Notes: generated from the letters alone by a model not told the origin. DNA of 64,000 nt from Pedobacter sp. B4-66 (GCF_018492665.1 NZ_JAFVME010000009.1:124001-188000), one strand, 5' to 3'. Positions 8,825 to 16,416 are shown, counted from the first letter of the stretch. A program made the numbers and translations.

Positions 8825-9484
8825 CTAGTTTATTTTCATCTGTGTCTTTAGATTAATATTTGAGGCATTCATAAATAAGGTAGAGCAAATCCAAATCCAG
8901 ATCGCACAGCAAATTATTACAACTCTTCCCAACCATCCAACGGCTGTTTCAGGTGTCAATATTCCATTTGTTTTGCTTAAAAACACTCCCAAAGTAACAA
9001 TCAAGCTAATTTCAAATAGCCATAACAAAGCTGTAATTACAAATATCTTATTCTTATATTTATTAAGCACTTCTTGTTTGTAGAATTGATATAAAATAAA
9101 AAGTGTAGCTAAAACCATAAATCCTAACAAACCTGCAGCACTACTATGAATTTGTCCGCTTGTGGTCATTTGCTCTGCAGTAGTACCTGCCCGGTCTGTA
9201 TTCCAAATTGCTGCGACGAAATTTCCTACGGAGGAAACGATGAGTAGCCAGCCCCCAATCTTAGAGCCTAATCTGGGGATATTTTTTACGATGTAATACC
9301 CTAGTCCCAAAAAAGACACACCTAGAGAGCAAAATGCTATATTCATCAACCATCCCATTTTCCCCAAGGCATATTCACTAATAGGCTGCCATTTTGGATT
9401 TACGTTTGAATCAATTAAATGTAAAAGAGCAAGTAATGTAATAAATACAATAGAACTATACCTGGAAATATTCAGCAGTTTCAT
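8825..9484 (-). CDS. DUF998-type membrane protein
   Basis: The 219-residue protein has six hydrophobic segments spread along its length (for instance SSIVFITLLALLHLI near the start, then WLMNIAFCSLGVSFLGLGYY). The motif PISEYALG in the first loop is typical of DUF998 membrane proteins, whose function is unknown. It is the third gene of a minus-strand set ArsR-SRPBCC-DUF998 and starts 1 bp after the SRPBCC stop, so it is almost certainly co-transcribed and regulated by the ArsR-type repressor. Confidence 0.75.
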   Translation of the reverse strand: MKLLNISRYSSIVFITLLALLHLIDSNVNPKWQPISEYALGKMGWLMNIAFCSLGVSFLGLGYYIVKNIPRLGSKIGGWLLIVSSVGNFVAAIWNTDRAGTTAEQMTTSGQIHSSAAGLLGFMVLATLFILYQFYKQEVLNKYKNKIFVITALLWLFEISLIVTLGVFLSKTNGILTPETAVGWLGRVVIICCAIWIWICSTLFMNASNINLKTQMKIN

Positions 9485-9485
9485 A

Positions 9486-9968
9486 TCACATTGATTTTAA
9501 TAAAACATCCAATCTCTCATGTGAATCAACTACGCCGCTTTCCATTCCAGATTGGATGTGCCCATCCCTGTCTTCCACAGACTTATAAATAACTTGAATA
9601 GAAATTTTACTTCTTTCTCCCTCCAGGTTCTCAAAGTTCAGAAATTCCAGTGAAACATGGCCTCGAAAAGGCATTCCCTCGTATTCAAATGTTCTGATAA
9701 TTCTTTCAGGATCACAAACTTCATGTATTACTCCGTTAAAAGTGTGTAGCATTCCACTTGTATCTTTGTGTGAAAATCGCCAGGAGCCGTGAGATTGATT
9801 ATTTAATTTATGAATGGTGGTTTCCATTTCTTTTGGCCCCATCCATTGGAGAAGCAAATCAGGCTCAGAAAAAGCTCTAAAAACCAATTCTCTCGGTCCA
9901 TCGAACTCTCTAATAATGAAAAGCTCCTGTTTGCCTTCCTCGGCTAAAATTTGTGTCTTGTTACTCAT
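9486..9968 (-). CDS. SRPBCC (AHSA1-like) protein
   Basis: The 160-residue cytoplasmic protein has the START/Bet v 1-like fold of the AHSA1 group: an N-terminal strand with FIIREFDGPRELVFRAFSEP, then LLLQWMGPKEM, GSWRF, and a C-terminal helix beginning near HIQSGMESGVVDSHERLDVLL. Members bind hydrophobic ligands or act as co-chaperones; the ligand here is unknown. It starts 6 bp after the ArsR-type regulator, a pairing very common in Bacteroidota, Actinobacteria and Firmicutes. Confidence 0.85.
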   Translation of the reverse strand: MSNKTQILAEEGKQELFIIREFDGPRELVFRAFSEPDLLLQWMGPKEMETTIHKLNNQSHGSWRFSHKDTSGMLHTFNGVIHEVCDPERIIRTFEYEGMPFRGHVSLEFLNFENLEGERSKISIQVIYKSVEDRDGHIQSGMESGVVDSHERLDVLLKSM

Positions 9969-9974
9969 TACTAT

Positions 9975-10295
9975 TTATTGTTTTTTTAATTTATTAATTA
10001 TAATGTCAATCCGATCAAACCTATCTTCCCACATTTGTTTAAACGGTTCAATAAAGTCAGCCACCTCTTTCATTTTTTGAGGATTGAAATGGTAATATAT
10101 TTCTCTCCCTTTTTGCTCTTGTTGAAGTAGTTCGCATTCAGTCAAAATTTGGATATGTTTCGAAATCGTTTGCCTTGTACTGTTAAATTCTTCGGCGATA
10201 GCACTTGGTGTTAATGCTTGACTAGCGATTAACACCAAAATTGCTCTTCGGGTTGGGTCAGCTATAGCTTGAAATACATCTCGTCTTAATTCCAT
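9975..10295 (-). CDS. ArsR-family winged-helix repressor
   Basis: The 106-residue DNA-binding protein has the ArsR winged helix: DVFQAIADPTRRAILVLI (helix 1-2), LTPSAIAEEFNSTRQTISKHIQIL (recognition helix) and a beta wing LLQQEQKGREIYYHF. No CxC metal site is present, as in the non-metal ArsR members linked to SRPBCC genes. The start is the ATG at 10295 (MELRRDVF): a longer frame reaches 10367, but that extension is crossed by the promoter and operator, so it cannot be translated from this transcript. First gene of a three-gene operon. Confidence 0.88.
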   Translation of the reverse strand: MELRRDVFQAIADPTRRAILVLIASQALTPSAIAEEFNSTRQTISKHIQILTECELLQQEQKGREIYYHFNPQKMKEVADFIEPFKQMWEDRFDRIDIIINKLKKQ

Positions 10296-10298
10296 TAC

Positions 10299-10314
10299 GC
10301 AGTTATTTGACTGC
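10299..10314. promoter_or_regulatory. Inverted-repeat operator before the arsR-type gene
   Basis: GCAGT-TATTTG-ACTGC is a perfect 5-bp dyad with a 6-bp spacer lying 4 bp upstream of the ATG and touching the -7 box. Its place between the -7 box and the start codon fits autorepression by the ArsR-type protein. A second half-site (CGCAGTT on the minus strand) lies about 30 bp further upstream. Confidence 0.55.
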
Positions 10315-10345
10315 AAATATATACGAAGCCATTTAACTGCGCAAA
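10314..10345 (-). promoter_or_regulatory. Bacteroidota-type promoter of the arsR-SRPBCC-DUF998 operon
   Basis: On the minus strand TTTG (10345-10342) is followed after 20 nt by TATATTTG (10321-10314), matching the Bacteroidota consensus TTTG-N19/20-TAnnTTTG. Transcription would start inside the operator dyad. Confidence 0.6.
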
Positions 10346-10492
10346 TTTTTGTTAACATTTTCTTCACTCATAGGTCTGATGATTTGTGGATGTTGTTTAC
10401 TAAACATCAACAACAAAAATCGTCATGCCATAAAGAATAAAAAATACGTTAACAGGAGATTTGACTACGTAAATTAACTTAGGAACAACGGG

Positions 10493-10687
10493 TTAACCAC
10501 AATTCTGAACGTTAAATACGCCATATTCCAGCTTTCGAATCAATTCAAGACGGCTATGAGTATTAGTTTTGGACATCATATTTTGGATATGCGTGGTTAC
10601 CGTTCTTTCCGCAATATGCAGACGTGCAGCGATTTCACCGGTATGATAGCCATCATGCAATAATTTGTTTGTCAGCTGGCTGTGCTT
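10493..10687 (-). pseudogene. LuxR-type HTH relic
   Basis: On the minus strand a frame ending at TAA (10495-10493) encodes a LuxR C-terminal helix-turn-helix: LLHDGYHTGEIAARLHIAER and then TVTTHIQNMMSKTNTHSR. An in-frame TAA lies immediately upstream of the helix (about 10690) and the expected receiver or sensor domain is absent, so only the DNA-binding tail remains. The gene is broken. It lies in the accessory interval between the two 69-bp repeats. The remaining sequence of 10368-10791 holds no other recognisable feature. Confidence 0.65.
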
Positions 10688-10791
10688 TTATCAATTGATT
10701 GAAAACTTAGTTAAAAAAATTAGAAGGTTATTGTCGATTGTGATAATTAAGACGGATTCTTCCAGGGAAGGCCTCGCCAGGTGATTCAAAC

Positions 10792-11328
10792 TTATCCCAA
10801 TTCAAATTCTGTTGCATATTTAACTGTTCCATTTACACCTTGAAGCGCATTTTCCACAAGTTCAATAGCTAAACAATTTTCATCCGGTACGCTGAACGGA
10901 AGTCTAATTCCATAATTCTTAAGCATTTTGTATCCGAATTTGGGATAGTACTTGTCGTGCCCTAAAAGAATTATCGAGCTAAACCCTAAATCTTTAGCTC
11001 TTAAATGAGCGAATCGAATTAGTTTTCCACCAATTCCTTTTTCTTGAAATTCCGGTAGTACCGCAATAGGGCCTAAAGCAAGAGACCCCGTCTCCTTATG
11101 GGGCTCGTCAATTATTTTAACCTTAGTCAGCAAGACATACCCAATGATCTTGCGGTCAAATTCGCAAACGATAGATAGTTCAGGGACGAAAGCATCGGAC
11201 TTTCGTAACCTTTCGACTAGAAATTGCTCTTTGTGATCGCTCTCTTCCATTTTAGCGAATGCCTGTTCAATCAAATGAAATACGGCATTTGTGTCTGTTT
11301 TTTCTTCTGTTCTTATTTTGATGTCCAT
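10792..11328 (-). CDS. GNAT family N-acetyltransferase
   Basis: The 178-residue enzyme has a GNAT fold. It opens with DIKIRTEEKTDTNAVFHLIEQAF, has the acetyl-CoA pyrophosphate loop PEFQEKGIGGKLI (about residues 93-105) and the C-terminal HDKYYPKFGYKML. The last motif is typical of the YhbS-like subgroup, whose members acetylate small amines or proteins. Substrate unknown. It stands alone, in the interval between the 69-bp repeats. Confidence 0.85.
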   Translation of the reverse strand: MDIKIRTEEKTDTNAVFHLIEQAFAKMEESDHKEQFLVERLRKSDAFVPELSIVCEFDRKIIGYVLLTKVKIIDEPHKETGSLALGPIAVLPEFQEKGIGGKLIRFAHLRAKDLGFSSIILLGHDKYYPKFGYKMLKNYGIRLPFSVPDENCLAIELVENALQGVNGTVKYATEFELG

Positions 11329-11696
11329 TATCGTGCTTTCTTATATAAAGTATAACTAGTTGATTAAGATTTCAGTAAACATGCTGCGTTAAGAAATCAA
11401 AGTTCTCTAATTAATAGTAAAAGGACTTCTTCGATATTGCTTTTCTGTTTCTTTAGAAATCGAGACTTGATCTACTTTAAAAGAAAAAATTCTATATTTA
11501 CACTTTATGAAAAATATAAATTCCCTTTCCTGTACAATAGAGGCCTAGCTACAGGTTAGACTATCTTTTATTGTGAATAGTGTCATTACCTGTGGCATTA
11601 ATCTTTTGTCCAATTAACCCAAATAGTAATTGTTGCGACTTTGCGTGGGTCGAAAATTGATCTACGCCTCAATCGCTGTAAAAAAAGAATAAGGAA
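11329..11696. other. Intergenic region between divergent GNAT and AraC genes
   Basis: About 370 bp separating the divergently transcribed GNAT and AraC-type genes. Six-frame inspection gave only short interrupted frames. It should hold both promoters, but no good TTTG-N19-TAnnTTTG pair was recognised. No strong hairpin was seen. Confidence 0.4.
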
Positions 11697-12164
11697 ATGG
11701 AAACATCCTCCAATATTATTATATGTCAAAAAATTAATAAAGATCAAACAAAGGTTTCTCAACAAATTATCCAACCCTTCGACCGAAAAGATGAATTAGA
11801 TCTCGTCGTCAGGCTAAGGCACAATCCTTCATTTGATAAATTATTCCATGATAATTACCTGGAAAAGAGAATCATTCAGGCAATGAACTATATTGAAAAA
11901 AACTACGCCGAAAAGATGTATCTCAATGAAATTGCAAAGGAGGCCTGTCTTTCGAAATTTCATTTTATTCGGATTTTCAAACAAATGAATGGCATGACGC
12001 CTCATCAATACTTAACTTTTGTACGAATTGAAAAAGCGAAACAAATGTTGAAGATAGAGAGAGCAGTTTCTGAAGTTTGTTTTGCTGTAGGTTTTGAAAG
12101 TATTACTTCTTTCAGTATGCTGTTTAAACGGGCCTCTGGTGTATCACCATCCTTATATTTGTAA
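11697..12164 (+). CDS. AraC-family transcriptional regulator (HTH only)
   Basis: The 155-residue protein has a C-terminal AraC/XylS double helix-turn-helix (about residues 55-155): YLNEIAKEACLSKFHFIRIF in the first HTH and SEVCFAVGFESITSFSMLFK in the second, ending PSLYL. The N-terminal 50 residues are too short for a ligand-binding cupin, so this is a minimal DNA-binding protein, like SoxS/MarA in layout. Its target is unknown. The nearest partner is the divergent GNAT gene. Confidence 0.85.
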   Translation: METSSNIIICQKINKDQTKVSQQIIQPFDRKDELDLVVRLRHNPSFDKLFHDNYLEKRIIQAMNYIEKNYAEKMYLNEIAKEACLSKFHFIRIFKQMNGMTPHQYLTFVRIEKAKQMLKIERAVSEVCFAVGFESITSFSMLFKRASGVSPSLYL

Positions 12165-12186
12165 AACAGCCACTCAGTTAATACGT

Positions 12187-12229
12187 AGAGGATGCTTCAT
12201 TATTAAAAAGATGAGCATCCTCTTTTTTT
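12187..12229 (+). terminator. Rho-independent terminator after the araC-type gene
   Basis: Perfect 10-bp stem AGAGGATGCT / AGCATCCTCT with a 17-nt loop, followed by seven T. Confidence 0.85.
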
Positions 12230-12261
12230 ATTCGTTTTACAATGAAAGAATGTCTTGAAAC

Positions 12262-12298
12262 AAAAAAGAGGATATATCATGATTATGACATATCCTCT
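12262..12298 (-). terminator. Rho-independent terminator after rsgA
   Basis: On the minus strand the 9-bp stem AGAGGATAT / ATATCCTCT, extended inside by TCAT/ATGA, is followed by TTTTTTG. It ends the rsgA transcript and stands tail to tail with the araC terminator. Confidence 0.8.
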
Positions 12299-12315
12299 AA
12301 TAACATGAAAATCAA

Positions 12316-13227
12316 TCAACGTTTTTTTATTCTCTTAGCCTCATCTGAAATTCTTGCAAAAGATTTAGCTCTTTTGCGCTTTTCATATTCAGAAGTCGAA
12401 AAATGCCAAGATTCTTGTCGCAACTTGAGGTAACTCCTGTATACATCAGGTTCTAAAAGGCCCCTGTTTACAGCTTCGACGACCGCACAGGCGGGTTCAT
12501 CAACATGCATACAATTCTCAAAACGGCAGGATTCTGCAAAATCAGAAACATCGAACATATTTGCTAATGCGCTAGAATTGTCCGAGGCTAAGTCAAATTC
12601 TCTTACACCTGGTGTATCTATTAAAATGCCACTGTCATCCATCAGTACCATTTCTCTTCGGGTTGAGGTATGTCTCCCTTTGCCTGAAGATTTGCTTATT
12701 TCAGCTGTTAAAAATACTGTCCGTTCACACAATACATTGATTAATGAACTTTTCCCAACACCTGATGATCCCACAAATACGATCGATTCTCCCTGGCTGA
12801 CAAATTTCCGAACAGGAAGGATTGTTTCTGGAGAAAGTATACTTGTGAAAAATACGGGTATCTGTCGAACGATATGTTTCAACGATTCATCTACTTGATG
12901 AGGATTGAACTCTACATCAGATTTAGTGAGTATCAATATCGGCTGTATATTTTCTTCCAATACCTGAAACATAAAGCGCTCAGTTCGGCGAACGCTGAAA
13001 TTGGCATCAAGGCTCTGTACAATAAATGCTTTATCGATATGGGATGCAATAGCCTGTCTGTCAGATATTGTTCCGCTCTTTCTTCTGTATAACGTATTTT
13101 TACGCGGTAAAATATCAATGATTATTCCTTTGTTATCGTCAAAAGGTTGAAAGATAATCCAATCGCCTGTACAGGGAAGTTCAAATGATGACCTTCCATA
13201 AAGCACATTACCGCTTAGCTCGCACAA
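12316..13227 (-). CDS. rsgA: Ribosome small-subunit-dependent GTPase A, N-terminally eroded
   Basis: RsgA is a circularly permuted GTPase that checks 30S maturation. The 303-residue frame has the permuted order: G4 LTKSD, then G1 GSSGVGKSSL, then G3 DTPGVREF, then the zinc motif CRFENCMH..C. The N-terminal OB domain is incomplete. The frame is open to 13260 (YFEAVTESGVLLCELSG, matching the OB strands) but is stopped by TAG at 13263-13261 without any ATG. The only usable start is TTG at 13227, which removes the first two OB strands. Length is below the usual 310-350. It may be a decaying copy or a paralogue using a rare start. Confidence 0.8.
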   Translation of the reverse strand: MCELSGNVLYGRSSFELPCTGDWIIFQPFDDNKGIIIDILPRKNTLYRRKSGTISDRQAIASHIDKAFIVQSLDANFSVRRTERFMFQVLEENIQPILILTKSDVEFNPHQVDESLKHIVRQIPVFFTSILSPETILPVRKFVSQGESIVFVGSSGVGKSSLINVLCERTVFLTAEISKSSGKGRHTSTRREMVLMDDSGILIDTPGVREFDLASDNSSALANMFDVSDFAESCRFENCMHVDEPACAVVEAVNRGLLEPDVYRSYLKLRQESWHFSTSEYEKRKRAKSFARISDEAKRIKKR

Positions 13228-13296
13228 TAGTACACCGCTCTCGGTAACAGCCTCAAAATACTAATTAAGGCACATAAAAATCTTCTTAAAAATACA

Positions 13297-13327
13297 AAAC
13301 CCTCTTTACGGACTGTAAAGAGGGTTT
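13297..13327. terminator. Hairpin next to repeat copy 2
   Basis: A perfect 13-bp stem AAACCCTCTTTAC / GTAAAGAGGGTTT with a 5-nt loop. On the minus strand it follows the tRNA 3'-like repeat exactly as a terminator follows a tRNA gene, and is trailed by TTTTGTATTTTT. Confidence 0.6.
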
Positions 13328-13329
13328 GT

Positions 13330-13398
13330 GGACCCAACTGGGCGCTTCTCGAACCATTTCCTATCTGACTTGCGCTTAATCAATGATTTGGCAAAAAA
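13330..13398. repeat. 69-bp direct repeat, copy 2 (tRNA 3'-end-like plus terminator)
   Basis: This is the second copy of the 8643-8711 segment, same orientation. On the minus strand it ends in CCCAGTTGGGTCCAC and leads straight into a terminator hairpin, as the 3' end of a tRNA gene would. It lies 620 bp from the genuine CAU tRNA on the same strand. Confidence 0.75.
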
Positions 13399-13537
13399 AT
13401 GTATAGACCTTGTAACAAGTAATTTTGGAAATAAAAATCGAAAGGAAATTAAATAGAACACACAAGCGTATTTTTTAACTTAGGTTCAGTATTTGGTGCA
13501 TATAAATTCCAATTTTTGCTATTCTAAATTTACAATT

Positions 13538-13960
13538 ATGATTAGAAAAATTAAAGTGACGGATTATCCACGTTTGATAAAAATATGGGAGAGTTCCGTA
13601 CTAAATACACACGATTTCCTGAAAGAGGAAGACTTTACTTATTATAAGGAACAGATGCCTGTGTATTTTGAACATGTTACGCTATGGGGATTTGAAGAAG
13701 ATGGTGTTTTAGTCGGATTTATGGGATTTGCCGAAGAAAATCTTGAAATGCTATTTGTTCATAACGATTTTCGTGGTAAAGGAGTGGGGAAAAAGTTGAT
13801 TATGTATGCAATAGATAATTTAAAGGTAACCAAAGTAGATGTGAATGAGCAAAATACTCAAGCGGTTGGTTTTTATAAAAATATTGGATTTCATATTTTA
13901 AATAGATCAGAATTAGATGGGCAGGGCAAAGAATATCCAATCTTGCACATGGGATTATAA
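13538..13960 (+). CDS. GNAT family N-acetyltransferase
   Basis: The 140-residue GNAT enzyme begins MIRKIKVTDYPRLIKIWESS, has the acetyl-CoA loop HNDFRGKGVGKKLI (about residues 79-92) and the C-terminal QAVGFYKNIGFHIL, all standard. The pattern (short, with F-M-G-F-A-E and M-L-F-V-H strands) resembles YjaB-like acetyltransferases. Start chosen as the ATG at 13538; a longer frame from GTG at 13493 adds 15 residues with no family support. Substrate unknown. The gene stands alone between the repeat and the tRNA. Confidence 0.85.
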   Translation: MIRKIKVTDYPRLIKIWESSVLNTHDFLKEEDFTYYKEQMPVYFEHVTLWGFEEDGVLVGFMGFAEENLEMLFVHNDFRGKGVGKKLIMYAIDNLKVTKVDVNEQNTQAVGFYKNIGFHILNRSELDGQGKEYPILHMGL

Positions 13961-13974
13961 AAAAGGCACCTACG

Positions 13975-14007
13975 AAAAAAGCCGCTTCTATTATCTAGAA
14001 ACGGCTT
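13975..14007 (-). terminator. Terminator of the CAU tRNA
   Basis: On the minus strand the 12-bp stem AAGCCGTTTCTA / TAGAAGCGGCTT (one G-T pair) with a 5-nt loop is followed by TTTTTT, 10 bp beyond the tRNA 3' end. Confidence 0.8.
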
Positions 14008-14016
14008 CTTAAGCAG

Positions 14017-14090
14017 TGGGCCCAGCTGGGCTCGAACCAGCGACCAAAAGATTATGAGTCTTCTACTCTAACCAACTGAGCTATAGGCCC
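14017..14090 (-). tRNA. tRNA with CAU anticodon (elongator Met, or Ile2)
   Basis: The 74-nt cloverleaf has acceptor GGGCCTA / TGGGCCC, D-arm GCTC..GAGT, anticodon stem GAAGA / TCTTT around loop CTCATAA, and T-arm GCTGG-TTCGAGC-CCAGC with discriminator A. CCA is not encoded. The loop CTCATAA is shared by elongator tRNA-Met and lysidine-modified tRNA-Ile2, so the acceptor amino acid cannot be settled from the anticodon alone; the T-arm also resembles Ile2 of other bacteria. Initiator tRNA is ruled out by the acceptor pairing at position 1. A terminator follows. Confidence 0.93.
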
Positions 14091-14142
14091 CGAAAATCTT
14101 ATTAGATTTTGCGAGTGCAATGTTACATATTTGTATCCAATT

Positions 14143-14796
14143 ATGGAAACAGTTTTAGCACAAAAAATAAAAAATATTATTTTCGATTATGGCAATGTGA
14201 TATTCGAAATAGACTTCTTAAGAACTCAAAATGCTCTTTTACAATTAGGTATAACCGATGTTCAGCAGTTTTTTGCACACAAAAATCACAATGAAATATT
14301 TAACGATTTTGAGACCGGATCTATCACTCCAGCACAATTTCGAGACAAAATACGTCAAGCTGCCAACAATTCAAGCCTAACCGACGAGCAAATTGACAAC
14401 GCATGGAACAGTTTATTGGTGGGTGTTCCCTCTCCGGCAGTGCATGACACACTACTTAAAGTAAAACAAAAGTACCGCACATTTCTACTAAGCAACAATA
14501 ACGAAATCCACTACAACTGGATTGTTGATTACCTGAAAAGAGAATATAATGTTGCCGATAACAATCACCTGTTCGAAAAAGCATATTACTCTCAACAAAT
14601 GTTCCTTCGCAAACCTAATGTGGAGATATTTGAACAAGTGATAAAAGAAAACAACCTTAAACCGGAGGAAACCTTGTTTATTGATGACAGCCCTCAACAT
14701 CTTGTTGGAGCGAAACAAGCGGGCCTTAACACACTTTTAATGGATAAACACCCTAAAGATCTGGAGCAATTTTTAGCTGATCATCATATCTTATAG
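14143..14796 (+). CDS. HAD superfamily hydrolase (HAD-IA)
   Basis: The 217-residue phosphatase-like protein has HAD motif I IIFDYGNVIFEID (a few residues after the start; here DYGN replaces the more common DxDGT, normal for this YihX-like branch), motif II FLLSNNNEIH, motif III Lys in FLRKPNVEIF and motif IV FIDDSPQHLVGAKQAGL. The cap domain lies between motifs I and II. The likely role is dephosphorylation of a sugar phosphate or nucleotide. Start is ATG at 14143; the frame extends four codons upstream to a TTG at 14131 that is less likely. Confidence 0.88.
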   Translation: METVLAQKIKNIIFDYGNVIFEIDFLRTQNALLQLGITDVQQFFAHKNHNEIFNDFETGSITPAQFRDKIRQAANNSSLTDEQIDNAWNSLLVGVPSPAVHDTLLKVKQKYRTFLLSNNNEIHYNWIVDYLKREYNVADNNHLFEKAYYSQQMFLRKPNVEIFEQVIKENNLKPEETLFIDDSPQHLVGAKQAGLNTLLMDKHPKDLEQFLADHHIL

Positions 14797-14797
14797 T

Positions 14798-14805
14798 TAA
14801 ATTTG
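14798..14805 (+). promoter_or_regulatory. -7 box directly before the Mpo1-like gene
   Basis: TAAATTTG matches the Bacteroidota TAnnTTTG element and ends 5 bp before the ATG at 14811, so a transcript from it would be leaderless or nearly so. It overlaps the stop region of the HAD gene. No clear -33 TTG was seen. Confidence 0.35.
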
Positions 14806-14810
14806 TACCC

Positions 14811-15128
14811 ATGACTGAAAAAAGATTTAAATCTCTTAAAGAGTTTTATCCCTTCTACCTAACCGAGCATACCAATCTTACCAGCCGGATATTACATTTT
14901 ATTGGAACCTTGCTGGCTGTATTGCTTTTATTTACATCGATACTGTTTCACGACTTACGTTTTGTGATAGGTGTTCCAATTGTAGGATATGGCTTCGCCT
15001 GGGTAGGTCATTACTTTTTCGAAAAAAACAAACCTGCTACTTTTCAGTATCCGTTTTACAGCTTAGCTAGCGATTTCATTTTATTCTGGGACTTACTAAC
15101 AGGAAGTCAACCATTCAAAGTAAAATAA
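14811..15128 (+). CDS. Mpo1-like (DUF962) membrane protein
   Basis: The 105-residue protein has two hydrophobic hairpins and the DUF962 signature FYPFYLTEHTN, then SRILHFIGTLLAV, VGHYFFEKNKPATFQYPFYS and DFILFWDLL. Yeast Mpo1 of this family is an Fe-dependent dioxygenase acting on 2-hydroxy fatty acids; the conserved histidines in LHFIGT and GHYFFEKN are the presumed iron ligands and are present. Function in bacteria is inferred. It follows the HAD gene by 14 bp. Confidence 0.85.
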   Translation: MTEKRFKSLKEFYPFYLTEHTNLTSRILHFIGTLLAVLLLFTSILFHDLRFVIGVPIVGYGFAWVGHYFFEKNKPATFQYPFYSLASDFILFWDLLTGSQPFKVK

Positions 15129-15139
15129 AAAGATATAAA

Positions 15140-15172
15140 AAAAGGTAATATGCCCAACACATATTACCTTTT
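15140..15172. terminator. Bidirectional terminator
   Basis: A perfect 13-bp stem AAAAGGTAATATG / CATATTACCTTTT with a 7-nt loop separates the convergent Mpo1-like and proline dehydrogenase genes; A-rich and T-rich flanks let it act in both directions. Confidence 0.85.
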
Positions 15173-15194
15173 CAAAAGTTCATAGCTAATAATA

Positions 15195-16379
15195 CTACAA
15201 CCTTCTTCTTTTCTTCTCTTTCATAATTAAACCAAGCTCACGGCTCGTTTGTCCTGCGATTGAAGTATTTTCCTGCGCTCTTCTAAAAAGATACGGCATA
15301 ACGGCTTTAACAGGCCCATAAGGGACGTACTTAGCCACATTATAACCTGCATCCGATAAATTAAAGCTCAAATTATCGCTCATTCCCAATAATTGTGCAA
15401 AATAAACATGAGGATGATTATGAGCCACTTTATTTTGATCAAGTAATTCAGCTAATAATCTGCAGCTTTCTTCATTATGAGTTCCACAAACAAAAGCAAT
15501 CTCATCAATGTGAGCCATGCAATATCTTAAAGACTCATTATAATCAATATCAGATGCTTCTTTAGTAGGTTGAATTGGTGACGGATAACCCATATCCTCA
15601 GCTCTTTTGCGTTCTTTTTCCATATAAGCACCCCTAACCATTTTAACTCCCAAAATATAACCGGCAGCCTTTGCAATAAGGTGATCCGCTTTTAAGTCAG
15701 CAAGTTTATCATGACGGTACATCTGATAAGTGTTGTAAACAATAATGGTTTCTCTATTAAACAAACGCATCATATCAACAGCAAGCTCATCAATAGTTTT
15801 CTGAATCCATGTTTCTTCCGCATCAACCATTACAGGTACCTTTTTATCAAAAGCAGTTCTGCAAATCTTTTCACAACGTTGCTTTACTTTCTCGTATTCA
15901 GCTTCTTCAGCAGCCGTTAATGCTTGTTTTGCGTCTATCTTTTCAAGCAAAGCAAAACGACCAATTCCGGTAACTTTAAATACGGTAATAGGAATGCGTT
16001 TATCTTTTGCTGCCTGATCTATAGTCCTGATGATCTCTTCGCATGTAAAATCAAAAACAGCTTCTTCATCCTCACCCTCAACAGAATAATCTAAAATAGT
16101 ACCTACTTTGCCTGAGGTAAGTTGGGATATTGTCTCTGAACATTCAGCAATGGTTTCTCCACCGCAGAAATGTTTAAAAATGGTAGCTTTAATAATTCCT
16201 TTAATTGGTAAGCCAATATTTAAAAACAAATTGGTAACCGGAGGGCCAACTTTAGTTAAAAAGTTACTGCTTATTATCTTAAAAAGCCAGTAGGCAGCAT
16301 TTAATTCGGAATTAGATTTGTTGCGGAATGCAACTTCAGTATCATCAAAATTCAATGATTTTTTGGGGAATGTCTCCAT
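15195..16379 (-). CDS. Proline dehydrogenase
   Basis: This FAD enzyme oxidises proline to pyrroline-5-carboxylate at the membrane face. The 394-residue monofunctional form has the TIM-barrel ProDH domain: VFKVTGIGRFALLEKI, VMVDAEETWIQ, the NTYQMYR strand, VKMVRGAYMEKERKRA (FAD and substrate contact), FVCGTHNEES, and a C-terminal YGPVKAVMPYLFRRAQENTS with the conserved arginine pair that binds proline carboxylate. No aldehyde dehydrogenase domain is fused, as is usual in Bacteroidota. A TACTTTTG element lies 30-37 bp upstream of the start. Confidence 0.93.
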   Translation of the reverse strand: METFPKKSLNFDDTEVAFRNKSNSELNAAYWLFKIISSNFLTKVGPPVTNLFLNIGLPIKGIIKATIFKHFCGGETIAECSETISQLTSGKVGTILDYSVEGEDEEAVFDFTCEEIIRTIDQAAKDKRIPITVFKVTGIGRFALLEKIDAKQALTAAEEAEYEKVKQRCEKICRTAFDKKVPVMVDAEETWIQKTIDELAVDMMRLFNRETIIVYNTYQMYRHDKLADLKADHLIAKAAGYILGVKMVRGAYMEKERKRAEDMGYPSPIQPTKEASDIDYNESLRYCMAHIDEIAFVCGTHNEESCRLLAELLDQNKVAHNHPHVYFAQLLGMSDNLSFNLSDAGYNVAKYVPYGPVKAVMPYLFRRAQENTSIAGQTSRELGLIMKEKKRRRL

Positions 16380-16408
16380 TAGTGAATGTCAGTTAGTCAA
16401 ATCGTTTG

Positions 16409-16416
16409 CAAAAGTA
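16409..16416 (-). promoter_or_regulatory. -7 box upstream of the proline dehydrogenase gene
   Basis: TACTTTTG on the minus strand, 30 nt before the ATG, matches TAnnTTTG. The -33 position has TGG instead of TTG. Confidence 0.4.
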
